A stretch of 64,000 nt of DNA from Okeanomitos corallinicola TIOX110 (GCF_038050375.1 NZ_CP150886.1:2149318-2213317); one strand, 5' to 3'; positions 26,776 to 36,217 are shown, numbered from the stretch's first letter. Numbers and translations are program-made. The notes: generated by a model not told the origin, from the sequence alone.

Positions 26776-27417
26776 TCAACTTTCTGGAGGTGAAGATGGA
26801 TCTAGTCCCTGGGCTTGATTGATAAGTGCCTGAATAATTATTTGCGGATCATCAGTGTCAATACCAAAATCTTGCACAATTTGCTGGCGTAATTCTTGAT
26901 TTTCCTGCAACATGATCAATAATTCATCCCATGTCACAGTTTCATACTCTTCCTCTGAGAAATTTTCATGGGCAATAACTGGTTTAGCTGCATCTGGGCC
27001 TTCGTATTCCCAAACTGGTTCACCTGAAATGCGAGTTAGTAGCTTCATCCCAATTTGATATGCTCTATCACCAACTTCACCAACTTCTAATTCGCCGAGT
27101 TGTACTAATCTAGATGCTAATTCATTATTAGGTGTAGTTGCCTTTAATAATCTTTCCTCAAACTTATTTAACCATTCTAGCCAGCGTTGAATGCTGACAC
27201 GATGCTCTAGTTTGTTTAACCAGTTTTGCGCCCAAGCTTGTCCTTTAGCTTGATGAACTCCTGCTAAAAGTTCTGTAAATAAAAATTCTAGATCCGTATC
27301 ACTCAGGGGCGGTGCGGCTGTTTTGTCAATATTCTGTTTTACTTGCGGAGGACTCTGTTTACTGCCAAACAAACCCCGAAACAATCTTTTAAGCCATTGA
27401 ATTAACCGCTTGAGCAT
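26776..27417 (-). CDS. Small paralogue of the TPR-CHAT N-terminal domain
   Basis: 213 residues. After a basic, amphipathic N-terminus (LKRLIQWLKRLFRGLFG) it carries the same domain as the neighbouring TPR-CHAT protein: DLEFLFTELLAGVHQAKGQA, then a W-rich helix (IQRWLEWLNKFEERLL), then LVQLGELEVGEVGDRAYQIG. A shorter acidic C-terminal part follows (SEEEYETVTWDELL). No TPR or CHAT is present. It lies 153 bp upstream of the TPR-CHAT gene on the same strand, so a two-gene unit in which the shared domains pair with each other is plausible. The family function is not known to me. Confidence 0.7.
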   Translation of the reverse strand: MLKRLIQWLKRLFRGLFGSKQSPPQVKQNIDKTAAPPLSDTDLEFLFTELLAGVHQAKGQAWAQNWLNKLEHRVSIQRWLEWLNKFEERLLKATTPNNELASRLVQLGELEVGEVGDRAYQIGMKLLTRISGEPVWEYEGPDAAKPVIAHENFSEEEYETVTWDELLIMLQENQELRQQIVQDFGIDTDDPQIIIQALINQAQGLDPSSPPES

Positions 27418-27798
27418 TATGCTGCACCATTGAGTTTTCCTGTTAAAATTCTAGCGATGTTCGGTAACAATCAGCTATCAGTTATCAGCAATTAGCGGTT
27501 AGGTTTCCCGCTGTCTTTAATGGATATTTATTGTTAGAAAAAATACAATACTTTTTTATACTTCAATAAATATACTGAAAATACTTTTTCTGCTTTTTCC
27601 TAGAGGAAACGGTCATCAGTTGTTAAAATAGTGAAACCCCAAACTCTAGTAAGTGGCGATACTCCAAACCTGTTCATTTTTATAGCCGTGGACAAGGCGG
27701 TTAGGACATTAACTAACACTAAAACTTAGATGCTGAAAGGCTTTCAGCACTGTTACCTGTCAACTGTTCCCTGTCACCTGCCATAATTGATTACCCCC
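27418..27798. other. Intergenic region upstream of dnaX
   Basis: Divergent promoter region. It contains STRR-like words (CTATCAGTTATCAGCAATTA around 27475-27492; CTGTCAACTG and CCTGTCACCTG near 27757-27780) and the near-perfect palindrome TGCTGAAAGGCTTTCAGCA (27731-27749), about 50 bp before the dnaX start. The palindrome could form an mRNA hairpin or be a protein site. No gene is seen. Confidence 0.5.
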
Positions 27799-29766
27799 AT
27801 GCCTTACGAACCCCTACACCATAAGTATCGCCCTAAGAGTTTTGCTGAACTCGTAGGACAAGAGGCGATCGCTACCACCCTGACAAATGCGATTAGTTCG
27901 GCAAAAATTGCCCCTGCCTATTTGTTTACAGGGCCTAGAGGTACGGGTAAAACTTCTAGTGCCAGAATTTTAGCTAAATCCTTAAATTGTCTGAAAAGTG
28001 ACAAACCCACCGCTGCACCTTGTGGAGTCTGCGAAATTTGCCAAGGCATTACCAAAGGCTATTCCTTAGATGTAATTGAAATTGACGCAGCCAGTAATAC
28101 TGGTGTTGATAACATCCGGGAATTGATAGAAAAGGCACAATTTGCCCCCGTACAATGTCGTTATAAGGTTTATGTGATAGACGAATGCCATATGCTCAGT
28201 ACCCAGGCATTTAACGCCTTACTGAAAACATTAGAAGAACCACCAAAGCACGTAGTCTTTGTTTTAGCCACAACAGACCCCCAAAGAGTATTACCAACAA
28301 TTATTTCCCGCTGTCAAAGATTTGATTTTAGACGAATTCATTTACAAGCGATGGTTAACCATTTAGGTGCGATCGCCGCCAAAGAAGATATTAATATTAC
28401 TACTGATGCACTTACCCTAGTTGCCCAAATTTCCCAAGGTGGTTTAAGAGATGCAGAAAGCTTATTAGATCAATTGGCATTATTACCCTCAGAAGTCACA
28501 CCGGATCAAGTTTGGGACTTAGTCGGTTCAGTTAGTGAAAAAGACTTATTAGTTTTACTAGATGCGATCGCCCAAGATAACTCAGAAATAGTCCTAGATG
28601 CTACCCGTAAGATTTTAGACCGGGGACGAGAACCCCTGATCATCCTCCAAAACCTAGCCGCCTGTTATCGAGATTTACTCATCGCCAAAACCGCCCCCAA
28701 TCGTCAAGACTTAGTGGCTTGTACCCAACAAACCTGGCAAGAATTAGTTAACTTTGCCCACAAATTAGAAATAACCACCATTTTACGCGGACAGCAACAT
28801 TTAAGAACCGCAGAAGTCCAACTCAAAAACACCACCCAACCCCGGTTATGGTTAGAAGTCACATTACTGGGATTATTGCCCAGCGCTAACATTCAAACAC
28901 AAGTAATAACACAAGTCACAACACCAGCAGCAAACATTCCCCAAGCTGTTAGCACTGCTACTATATCTGCACCCCCACAACAACCTACTTATCATCAACC
29001 GACAAATTACAATCCTCCCCCATCTCCAGCACCGACTTATAGTCAACCAAACCATTCACCACCACAAACAGCACCAGAACCTGTACACACATCACCTGCA
29101 CCGGCAACTTCCACTGCACCTATCCCAGAAACCGGATCAGCAAATCAGGGTAATTTGGATCAGATTTGGGAACAAGTCCGGGCTAATTTTCCCATGCCTT
29201 CTCGACAAGCCTTACTGGGGCAAATGTGTCAGCTAGTGGAATTTAACGGTAATTTAGCCCGTGTTGCTGTTAGGGGAGCAAGATGGTATCAAACCCTCAA
29301 ATCTGATCTACCAATGATGCAAGCAGCCTTCCAGCAGACATTTCAACGTGATATTCAAGTCCAGCTAGAACAAGCCGGTTCATCAAATACAACCACAGCC
29401 ACAAAAAATTCTCCTCCACAAGATTCTACCCGTGTTCAGCAACTACCACCAACAACTCCTACTTATTATCAACCACCGCCCCAAACACCACCAGTATCAC
29501 AACCACCCCAAACACCACCGCCCACAATTGAGCCTGTAGTTACAAACACAACCCCAGTAGAAAATCAGATACAACCACCAAAACCGACACCAGTATCACA
29601 ACCGCCTGTTTCATCTTGGGATCATGAACAGGTTAACAAAGCGGCTAAAAGTTTAGCTAATTTTTTCTCTGGGGAAATTATCCGTATGACAGATGAAAGT
29701 TTTGATTTATCGGATGTTGGAGTTTCACCAGATATGGAAATCTATGAAACCGATGATGATTATTAG
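27799..29766 (+). CDS. dnaX: DNA polymerase III subunit gamma/tau
   Basis: The clamp-loader ATPase of the replicative polymerase. With the ATG at 27799 (MPYEPLHHKYRPKSFAELVG) it has 655 residues; an upstream TTG at 27787 would add MITP and is less likely. Walker A is GPRGTGKTS (about 45-53), a four-Cys zinc module follows (CGVCEIC), Walker B is VIDECHML and the arginine-finger region is SRCQRFDF. The middle and C-terminal tau part is rich in Pro, Gln and Thr with a short conserved block (LDQIWEQVRANFP). No intein interrupts the gene, unlike in some cyanobacteria. Confidence 0.95.
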   Translation: MPYEPLHHKYRPKSFAELVGQEAIATTLTNAISSAKIAPAYLFTGPRGTGKTSSARILAKSLNCLKSDKPTAAPCGVCEICQGITKGYSLDVIEIDAASNTGVDNIRELIEKAQFAPVQCRYKVYVIDECHMLSTQAFNALLKTLEEPPKHVVFVLATTDPQRVLPTIISRCQRFDFRRIHLQAMVNHLGAIAAKEDINITTDALTLVAQISQGGLRDAESLLDQLALLPSEVTPDQVWDLVGSVSEKDLLVLLDAIAQDNSEIVLDATRKILDRGREPLIILQNLAACYRDLLIAKTAPNRQDLVACTQQTWQELVNFAHKLEITTILRGQQHLRTAEVQLKNTTQPRLWLEVTLLGLLPSANIQTQVITQVTTPAANIPQAVSTATISAPPQQPTYHQPTNYNPPPSPAPTYSQPNHSPPQTAPEPVHTSPAPATSTAPIPETGSANQGNLDQIWEQVRANFPMPSRQALLGQMCQLVEFNGNLARVAVRGARWYQTLKSDLPMMQAAFQQTFQRDIQVQLEQAGSSNTTTATKNSPPQDSTRVQQLPPTTPTYYQPPPQTPPVSQPPQTPPPTIEPVVTNTTPVENQIQPPKPTPVSQPPVSSWDHEQVNKAAKSLANFFSGEIIRMTDESFDLSDVGVSPDMEIYETDDDY

Positions 29767-29812
29767 TAATTGGGAAAAAGATGATTGAAAAAAACCTCTT
29801 CCCTGTCACCAG

Positions 29813-32632
29813 TCACCTGCTATTCTTACCAGAATCAGCCGTTATGATTGGTGGTCCTGCTGTCACGACTACAAATTTATCAGGATCTAATAACTGACGG
29901 GCAGCTTGATTAACTTCCTCAGTGGTGACTTTTTGAATTTTTTGGACGAAATTACGTAATTCTGACTCGTTTAGTCCATAAAACTTGTTCAACAGAATTC
30001 TGTTATTTAACTGCTCTGGTTTTGACAAAGAAATATTATAACTACTAATTAATGTGCGTTTAGCAGTTTCTAGTTCTGCTGCCGTCACACCTTGTTGATG
30101 TATCTGTTCTAAAAGTTTACGGGTAGTGGCGATCGCCTGATTAGCATCTTCTGGGTTAGTTTGCATTTCAATCAAAAATGTGCCAACATTCTTTCCACCT
30201 TGGAAATTACTGTATATGTTATACGACAAACCCAGGCGATCGCGCACTTCCGCACCCAGTCTACTAGATAAGCTATCTCCACCCAAAATTTGATTTAACA
30301 CCAATGCTTGATAAAATCTCGGATCTTGGCGTTTAATCCCCACATAACCCATATAAGTTACAGCTTGAGACTTACCAGGTAACACAGAATTAATCCGCAC
30401 ACCTTTATTTGTAACTACCACCTGGGGATACTCTACCACCGGTGCTTTCCCCTGCACACCCCAATCACTAAATTTAGCATCAATCAGCGATCGCACTTTT
30501 TCCACATCAAAATCACCCACTAATACCAAAACCATCCGATCTGGGCGATAATGTTTCTCTCTAAAAGCAATCACATCTTCTCCTTTGATATTACCGATAC
30601 TTTCTTGAGTGGGGAAAATATGTAATGGGTGACTTTGCGGATACAGCGACTGAATAAACTTTCTATTCGCTACCTCATAAGGATCTTTTAAATCTGAATT
30701 GAGAACATTTAAAGCCTGTTGACGACTAACTTCTAACTCTTCCGCTGGAAATGTACTATTTCTGACAACATCCCCAATAGTTTCTATCAACACAGGTAAA
30801 TCTTCCCGTAAACCCTGACTCTGAATACGCACACCTTCCCGTAAAGCCGTAAAATCTAAACTTGCACCTCTATCTTCCAAAGCTTTACTGATATTTGCAG
30901 CATCCTGAGTTTTAGTTCCACTCATTAAATTTTCTGCAACCAATGACGCTAACCCAGCTTTATCAGCTTGTTCAAATTCTTTACCAGCTTTGATATAACC
31001 ACCTACCGTCACCGTGGGACTACTATGATCCGGTAATAATAACACCTGCAAACCATTGTCAAAAGTTAACCTTTGTGGTAGAGGCAGATTTTGAATTAAA
31101 TTACTGCTATCTTCCTTGATATCTGGTAAATACTTACTCACCTCATCCGCAGTAAACTTTACGTCTTGAGTAAAACTTTCTTCCCCAGCAACGATAGATG
31201 AACTATGACTAACTTTGACATTTTCTTGAGGTTCAAAAAAACCAACTGCTGCTAATTCTGGTTTGAGATACCTATTAATCACATCTATCACATCCGCCGC
31301 TTTCACCTGACGAACTTTTTCTAAATACTTTTCTGTATATTTATAGTCACCGGCAACTAACTGATCATTAGCAAACTGCATTCCTTGACTGGTAATATCA
31401 CGCTTATTTAAAACCACATTTGCTATCAATAGTTTTTTCGCACGTTCTACCTGTTCTGGTGTAATTCCCGTTTCCACAAGTTTAGCAATTGCAGACTTGA
31501 CAGAATGATTCACTGTTTCTAAATCTTGATTCGCTGCAACATCCACAGATAAATCATACCAACCAATTTTACTCAAACCCACAACACGAGCAGAAATGCC
31601 AGTAGCTAAACCAGATTTTATTAAACTTTGATGTAAATAAGCATTTTTTCCCGCAGTTAAAACATAATCCATCACCCCCAAAACAGGTATATCTGGATGA
31701 TGAAGATCAGGAACAGGATAAATCATTTGTAATATTTTACCCGCTCCCGGTTCTCGTAAAATAACGGGAGAACTAGGAATTTTCGGAGTTGGAGACTGGG
31801 TAAATTGGGGAGGTTGTTGACTTTTAGGAACTTGACCAAAAATTTCCTTAACTGTTTCTAGAGTTGATTTGGTTTGAAAATCTCCCACAATCACCAAAAT
31901 AGCACGATCAGGATGATAAAACCGCTGGTAATATTCCCGCACCTGTTCAACCGTCAGTTTTTCCACATCCGCTGAAGTACCAGCAGTCGGTAAACCATAA
32001 GCACTATGAGGAAATACCGATTGCATCACAGCACGTTTGAGACGATATTTTTCACTATTTTCATAACCTTGTAATTCAGAAATTACCACCCGCTTCTCAC
32101 TGCTTAATTGTTGGTTATCAATGAGCAGGTTTTTCATTCTATCTGCTTCTAGTTCTAGCAGTGCTTTGAGTTTATCCTTTTCCGCTGTGTGGTAATATGC
32201 TGTTTGCTCATAACTGGTAAACCCATTGTTATGACTACCTAAAGCACTAAATAGTTTAGCAAATTGAATAGGTCGGGATTTAGTACCTTTAAACATAATA
32301 TGCTCCAACTGGTGAGCAATACCGTTAATTCCTGGAGTTTCATTAATAGAACCCACACCATACCAAACTTGCACACTTACCACAGGTGCGTTTTTCACTT
32401 CTTTAGTCAGGACAGTTAACCCATTGTCTAAAACAGTCTTTTGGACATTGTTGGTAATAGTGATATTATTTTTTGGCTTGCTTACGAATATTTGCGGATA
32501 ATGTTCCCCATTTACTGTAATTAATTTTTGGCTACCAGAAAAGATAAATTTCAACAAAAAGACTGATATTACGGAAAATAGGCATAAAAATAGAAATAAA
32601 CGATATCTGTGAAGGCTAGTAATTACAAACAT
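29813..32632 (-). CDS. M16 family zinc peptidase with two M16 units
   Basis: 939 residues. An N-terminal hydrophobic segment (about 12-32) is a signal peptide or membrane anchor, placing the enzyme in the periplasm or at the membrane. The first unit has the inverted zinc motif H107-x-x-E110-H111 (HQLEH) and a downstream acidic ligand in LELEADRM. The second (from about 505, RLTFDNGLQVLLLPDHSSPT) lacks HxxEH (LASLVAENLMSGT) and acts structurally, as in mitochondrial processing peptidase-like pairs. Fused active/inactive M16 pairs are common in cyanobacteria. Substrates are probably peptides; it converges with dnaX. Confidence 0.88.
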   Translation of the reverse strand: MFVITSLHRYRLFLFLCLFSVISVFLLKFIFSGSQKLITVNGEHYPQIFVSKPKNNITITNNVQKTVLDNGLTVLTKEVKNAPVVSVQVWYGVGSINETPGINGIAHQLEHIMFKGTKSRPIQFAKLFSALGSHNNGFTSYEQTAYYHTAEKDKLKALLELEADRMKNLLIDNQQLSSEKRVVISELQGYENSEKYRLKRAVMQSVFPHSAYGLPTAGTSADVEKLTVEQVREYYQRFYHPDRAILVIVGDFQTKSTLETVKEIFGQVPKSQQPPQFTQSPTPKIPSSPVILREPGAGKILQMIYPVPDLHHPDIPVLGVMDYVLTAGKNAYLHQSLIKSGLATGISARVVGLSKIGWYDLSVDVAANQDLETVNHSVKSAIAKLVETGITPEQVERAKKLLIANVVLNKRDITSQGMQFANDQLVAGDYKYTEKYLEKVRQVKAADVIDVINRYLKPELAAVGFFEPQENVKVSHSSSIVAGEESFTQDVKFTADEVSKYLPDIKEDSSNLIQNLPLPQRLTFDNGLQVLLLPDHSSPTVTVGGYIKAGKEFEQADKAGLASLVAENLMSGTKTQDAANISKALEDRGASLDFTALREGVRIQSQGLREDLPVLIETIGDVVRNSTFPAEELEVSRQQALNVLNSDLKDPYEVANRKFIQSLYPQSHPLHIFPTQESIGNIKGEDVIAFREKHYRPDRMVLVLVGDFDVEKVRSLIDAKFSDWGVQGKAPVVEYPQVVVTNKGVRINSVLPGKSQAVTYMGYVGIKRQDPRFYQALVLNQILGGDSLSSRLGAEVRDRLGLSYNIYSNFQGGKNVGTFLIEMQTNPEDANQAIATTRKLLEQIHQQGVTAAELETAKRTLISSYNISLSKPEQLNNRILLNKFYGLNESELRNFVQKIQKVTTEEVNQAARQLLDPDKFVVVTAGPPIITADSGKNSR

Positions 32633-32740
32633 ATTATTTTTTATATACAGGTAAATAAAACTACATTTTTTTACCTATACATCTGTAGTTTTACTTTTCT
32701 GGAAAATTTTCTTAGTCATTGGTAATTGGGTTACTAATCT

Positions 32741-33169
32741 TCATTCCCTATTTCCTAAAAACCGGATAAACTCTAAAGGTAAACCATCAGAGTCAGCGAT
32801 AAAAGTAACTTCCAGGATGCGATCGCCTATTTGTTGCTGAGTTGGTTCTAAAAGAATTTTGAGGGGTTGCAACTCAGAAACTAGAGAGATTCGCTCCTTT
32901 AAGTCAGATAACCAACTGTGTAAATCTGGTACAGTTTCGGTTAAATCAAAAGAAAGATGGTAGTAACCCACATAATGCTCATCTGCAAAAGCATCAGGTG
33001 CGGGTTGAGGCTGAGGAATTTGGATTAATTCAATCCGACTATCTAACCCTTCCATCCAGCAAGCTAAAGTATAGCCGGTAGTGAAGCGATCAGCAACAGT
33101 AAATCCTAACTGCTCATAGAAAGCGATCGCACAGTGGATATTAGCAGTCCGAATAGATGCGTGGTGCAT
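32741..33169 (-). CDS. VOC/glyoxalase-like protein
   Basis: 142 residues with the vicinal oxygen chelate layout: HHASIRTANIHCAIAFYEQLGF at the N-terminus, SRIELIQIPQ, YYHLSFDL and a final strand LPLEFIRFLG. These positions match metal ligands H, E, H and E of glyoxalase-type enzymes. Substrate unknown. It lies between the M16 gene and a small gene on the same strand. Confidence 0.75.
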   Translation of the reverse strand: MHHASIRTANIHCAIAFYEQLGFTVADRFTTGYTLACWMEGLDSRIELIQIPQPQPAPDAFADEHYVGYYHLSFDLTETVPDLHSWLSDLKERISLVSELQPLKILLEPTQQQIGDRILEVTFIADSDGLPLEFIRFLGNRE

Positions 33170-33208
33170 AAAAGGGAGAGGGGGTAATGGGGTGATGGGA
33201 AAAGGTTT

Positions 33209-33389
33209 TTAGATAACTTTATTGTCACTGGTAAAGATAATTTTATAGTTTTGTGCCGGGTTATGGATACAGAATTTTCCTGATTGTTCTTTGACTAACA
33301 TCACAATATAAGGAGGAGATATTAGAGTATCTACCCAGATTTCTGCCAATTCCCATGCAGTTTTTTGTTTTGATGTTTGTTGCAGCATT
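33209..33389 (-). CDS. Small hypothetical protein
   Basis: With the ATG at 33389 the product has 59 residues (MLQQTSKQKTAWELAEIWVD...). An upstream TTG would add two. It has coding-like composition, no membrane segment and no motif that I recognise. It follows a decayed TPR gene end and precedes the VOC gene on the same strand by 40 bp. Confidence 0.45.
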
Positions 33390-33414
33390 CTCAAAATTTA
33401 GAAGTTTAAGAAAG

Positions 33415-33655
33415 TACCTTAACCGTTTGCCATTTGTTGCACATCATTAATAAATCCTCTCACTGTTTCAGCATTGGGAGATTGAGTACGCTGCAATATC
33501 TTTAAAGACTGATGTAAATAGTCCAGTGCAGTCATAAAATCTCCTTTTTGATATGCTAACAACTACCCTAACATTGCCAAAGTCGCGGCTTTTCCTTGCA
33601 CATCCCCAATGCTTTTATCAACTTCTAAAGACTGGTGAAAAAGGGCGATCGCTTT
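33415..33655 (-). pseudogene. Remnant of the 3' end of a TPR gene (CHAT-NTPase-TPR family)
   Basis: This segment is very similar (about 85% by eye) to 36215-36455, the 3' end of the CHAT-NTPase-TPR gene. It would encode IALFHQSLEVDKSIGDVQGK, then LLAYQKGDF and SPNAETVRGFINDVQQMANG. An in-frame TAG (plus-strand cta at 33563-33565) replaces the His codon of MLGHLLAYQ, and everything upstream of the last one and a half repeats is absent. The break is immediately against the stop codon of the Uma2 gene. Confidence 0.85.
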
Positions 33656-33656
33656 T

Positions 33657-34247
33657 CTACATCAACGATTGCATAAAATCATTCACTGCATCATATTGAT
33701 CTGCCATTCGAGAATAAAACTCTAGTGACCGCAAATCCAATTCTGGTAATAATTCACTCTTACTTACTAAATCATATCCTGTAGAACGCAAACAATAAAC
33801 CGAAATTACACCATCTTGCCAAAACCAAACCTCTGATACTCCGACTCGACGATAAATTTCTAGGGTTTCAATTCCACCACTGGTGACTATTACCTCAATT
33901 GCTAAATCTGGAACTGGTTTGCGTGTACCCAAACAATAAGACTCATCTGGTTCTTTGCGCGCGCCTAATTCTTTTGTTCCAATTGTCGTACTACCACGTC
34001 CATAAAAACGAATATTTTTCACCCGCATATAAATCTCTAAAAGCTGACCTAAAGTATTTTTAGGTTCTTCATGGGTATCAGATAAAGGAGGCATAATTTC
34101 TAAACACCCATCTAAATAAGTTAATTGCGCTCCGGTTTCTGCCAAATCTGCATCTAATTTTTCCAGAGTTTCCCATGTTAGATTTGATAGCAAAGCTCCA
34201 ACTGGATTTATTTCAGCTTGAGAAATTGTGACAACCATCTGATTCAC
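33657..34247 (-). CDS. Uma2 family (DUF820) PD-(D/E)xK nuclease-like protein
   Basis: 196 residues. The fold signature is present: GRGSTTIGTKELGARKEPDESYCLG, then VPDLAIEVIVTSGG (D and E of the active site), and the usual helix KIEIYRRVGV-like segment (TLEIYRRVGVSEVWFW). Uma2 proteins are very numerous in cyanobacteria and many lie near repeats or transposon debris; their biological role is largely unproved. The stop codon abuts a TPR gene remnant, so the original 3' context has been rearranged. Confidence 0.85.
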   Translation of the reverse strand: MNQMVVTISQAEINPVGALLSNLTWETLEKLDADLAETGAQLTYLDGCLEIMPPLSDTHEEPKNTLGQLLEIYMRVKNIRFYGRGSTTIGTKELGARKEPDESYCLGTRKPVPDLAIEVIVTSGGIETLEIYRRVGVSEVWFWQDGVISVYCLRSTGYDLVSKSELLPELDLRSLEFYSRMADQYDAVNDFMQSLM

Positions 34248-34367
34248 CTTTTGCGAGATCGCTATTTTTATAATATCCTAATTGCCTATAAACCCACGGA
34301 CGGGGGTGATTAGGCGTTTACTACCAATATCCACTTTTTTGTTAAAAAATTAGAGGAGAGTTCTTAA

Positions 34368-34495
34368 TTAAGTTAATGTAATTGTATTATAAATATCTAA
34401 TGCCTTTTGCAGATTATTGATAATTTCCCTCACGCTTTGAGAATCGGGATATTGAAAATGCTGACGATAAAACTTTATATACTGATATAAGAAAA
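34368..34495 (-). pseudogene. Second, more diverged TPR gene-end remnant
   Basis: Read on the minus strand it gives YRQHFQYPDSQSVREIINNL, which parallels LQRIQSPDAETVRGIINDVQ, the C-terminus of the CHAT-NTPase-TPR protein, and ends in TAA at 34368-34370. No start or repeat domain is left. The remnant lies between the divergent Uma2 and DUF4351 genes. Confidence 0.6.
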
Positions 34496-34504
34496 TACTG
34501 ATTT

Positions 34505-35422
34505 ATGACCAGACAACCCCACGACCAACTAGCCAAAGAATATCTAGAAGAATTATTAGCACCTCTAGGAGAGGTCAAAACCAGTAAAGATGTAAAAAGC
34601 GAAGTTCAGGAAATAGATGTTTGGTTTGTTCCGACAACAAAATCTATAAATTCAGAATTAGGATTATTAGGAAAAATGGCGGTTACAAGTTGTCTTTTTG
34701 AACCTTACCGTAATGCACCTAATGAGATAGAAATTAGAAGTTGTTTGTTAAAATTATATAGCGTTCAGGGTGAATTATTACGACAATCAAAAAGAGAAAA
34801 AAGTTATATTTCTGAGGAAGAATTACCCTTTCTATGGATTTTAACACCAACTTGTTCAGAAAAAATCCTGGAAGGTTTTGGAGCGAAAGCAAAGGAGGGA
34901 TGGGAAAAAGGAGTGTATTTTCTGCCAAAATACCAGAAAGCGGTTATTGTTGCTATCAATCAGTTATCCGTGACAGAGGATACACTATGGTTGAGAGTAT
35001 TAGGAAAAGGTAGAATTCAAACGGAAGCTATCAGCAAAGTTGTTGAACTTTCACAAGAGGATGATAAATGGGATAGATTAGTAGAAATATTTGCATCTTG
35101 GCGGAAAAATTTAGAATTGAATAGTAATGTCAATGATGAAGAAGTAAGGGAGTTAATTATGAGTTTATCACCAGCATATCTAAAACAACGGGAAGAATGG
35201 AAACAAGAGGGAATAGAAGAAGGAAGACAGGAAGGACAAAAAGACGGACAACGTTTGATGGTAGAGAGTTTGTTAGCAGTGCGTTTTGGTAATTTAGATG
35301 AGGAGTTATCTACTATTATCAGTCAGTTGATGGAACTTTCTTTAACGGAAAGAACTCAGTTATTACTTAATTTATCTAATCTTTCCCGTGAGGAATTATT
35401 AGCTAGGTTTAAAGTTGATTGA
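34505..35422 (+). CDS. DUF4351-domain protein (Rpn/PD-(D/E)xK-like N-terminus)
   Basis: 305 residues. The N-terminal ~200 residues resemble the cyanobacterial family with a nuclease-like fold, with VQEIDVWFVP near the start. A charged linker (EGIEEGRQEGQKDGQR) leads to the C-terminal DUF4351 domain (VESLLAVRFGNLDEELSTII to LSREELLARF). These proteins are multicopy in Nostocales and are often grouped with transposase-associated or Rpn-type nucleases; the role is unknown. It is a single-gene unit in the accessory zone. Confidence 0.75.
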   Translation: MTRQPHDQLAKEYLEELLAPLGEVKTSKDVKSEVQEIDVWFVPTTKSINSELGLLGKMAVTSCLFEPYRNAPNEIEIRSCLLKLYSVQGELLRQSKREKSYISEEELPFLWILTPTCSEKILEGFGAKAKEGWEKGVYFLPKYQKAVIVAINQLSVTEDTLWLRVLGKGRIQTEAISKVVELSQEDDKWDRLVEIFASWRKNLELNSNVNDEEVRELIMSLSPAYLKQREEWKQEGIEEGRQEGQKDGQRLMVESLLAVRFGNLDEELSTIISQLMELSLTERTQLLLNLSNLSREELLARFKVD

Positions 35423-35477
35423 ACTCAGGTTTTATTTGAAACTTCAATTAGTCAAAAGTTTTAGGTTAAGTTAAGGG

Positions 35478-35535
35478 ACAGCGCAACCCAACCAAACTAT
35501 TAAAATGTTGGGTTTCGTTACCTCAACCCAACCTA
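35478..35535. repeat. Cyanobacterial palindromic repeat (GTTGGGTT/AACCCAAC)
   Basis: GTTGGGTT (35507-35514) and AACCCAAC (35525-35532) form an 8-bp stem around a TCGTTACCTC loop, with a further CGCAACCCAACC just before. This resembles a frequent intergenic repeat of filamentous cyanobacteria and may also end transcription of the DUF4351 gene. Confidence 0.6.
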
Positions 35536-35538
35536 CAA

Positions 35539-35923
35539 CTAATTAATAGAAGGTTGATGTAAATTTAAACCTTTAATAAAGCGAAAATCTTTCACATTCA
35601 AGGTATATAAATCAATCTGATGTACTAATGATGTTGCAGCAATTAGAGCATCAGGAATACTTAATTTATGACTTAGAGAGTAATTTTCCATTAATGCAAT
35701 AAACTGAGTAGATATCATGACATCAATGGGGAAAATATGGAGTAGCTTTAAATGATTTTTAATTTTTTTTTAACTCCACATTATTGATAGCACCATAGTA
35801 TAATTCAGCTTGAGTAATAGAACTAATGGCTAATTGATTGATACCCAGAAAACTTAGTTCAGAGATCACCTGAGAATTGTTTTTATAAAATTCTATGATG
35901 ATATTGGTATCACATAAAATCAT
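35539..35923 (-). pseudogene. VapC-like PIN-domain toxin with a frameshift
   Basis: The start gives MILCDTNIIIEFYKNNSQVI, with the first PIN acidic residue in LCDTN, then ITQAELYYGAINNVELKKN and a stop. If one base is removed from the run of nine A residues (T run at 35763-35771 on +), the frame continues through HIFPIDVMISTQFIALM and LSIPDALIAATS to KDFRFIKGLNL, the rest of a normal ~125-residue PIN protein with the conserved D in IPDALIA. The start overlaps the antitoxin stop by 4 bp. It may be inactivated, or rescued by slippage at the A tract. Confidence 0.85.
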
Positions 35924-36141
35924 TTATTTTCTGTTCTCCATGCTTGTTGACGAATAGATTCAGTGGTAATATTTCTATTTTCCCACATTCCAGCTAAGGC
36001 AAAAAAATCTTGTTGATTATCAGCTATATTTGTGTTATCTTCTACGACTTCTACAGAATTGACAAAATCTAAAGCCGAAATAATTTTTAATAGCATTTCT
36101 GCTTTTTCTTTATCCGCCACTTGAATGATTAATTGTTGCAT
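35920..36141 (-). CDS. Antitoxin-like protein upstream of a PIN toxin
   Basis: 73 residues: MQQLIIQVADKEKAEMLLKI, then a hinge and an acidic/aromatic C-terminus (FFALAGMWENRNITTESIRQ), like antitoxins that wrap PIN toxins. The N-terminal strand and helix are typical of small dimerising cyanobacterial antitoxins. The stop codon overlaps the ATG of the PIN gene (ATGA), a standard coupling of antitoxin and toxin. If the toxin is dead the gene is probably relaxed. Confidence 0.75.
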   Translation of the reverse strand: MQQLIIQVADKEKAEMLLKIISALDFVNSVEVVEDNTNIADNQQDFFALAGMWENRNITTESIRQQAWRTENK

Positions 36142-36217
36142 ATTCGTTGTAGTTGTTTAAATATATATATTGTTTATAAATTATACCACTATTTTTATTT
36201 TATGGATAGAAATTACC

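Noticed and set aside
27799-29766. Possible intein in dnaX
   Set aside because: The ATPase motifs are contiguous at normal spacing, so no intein is present.
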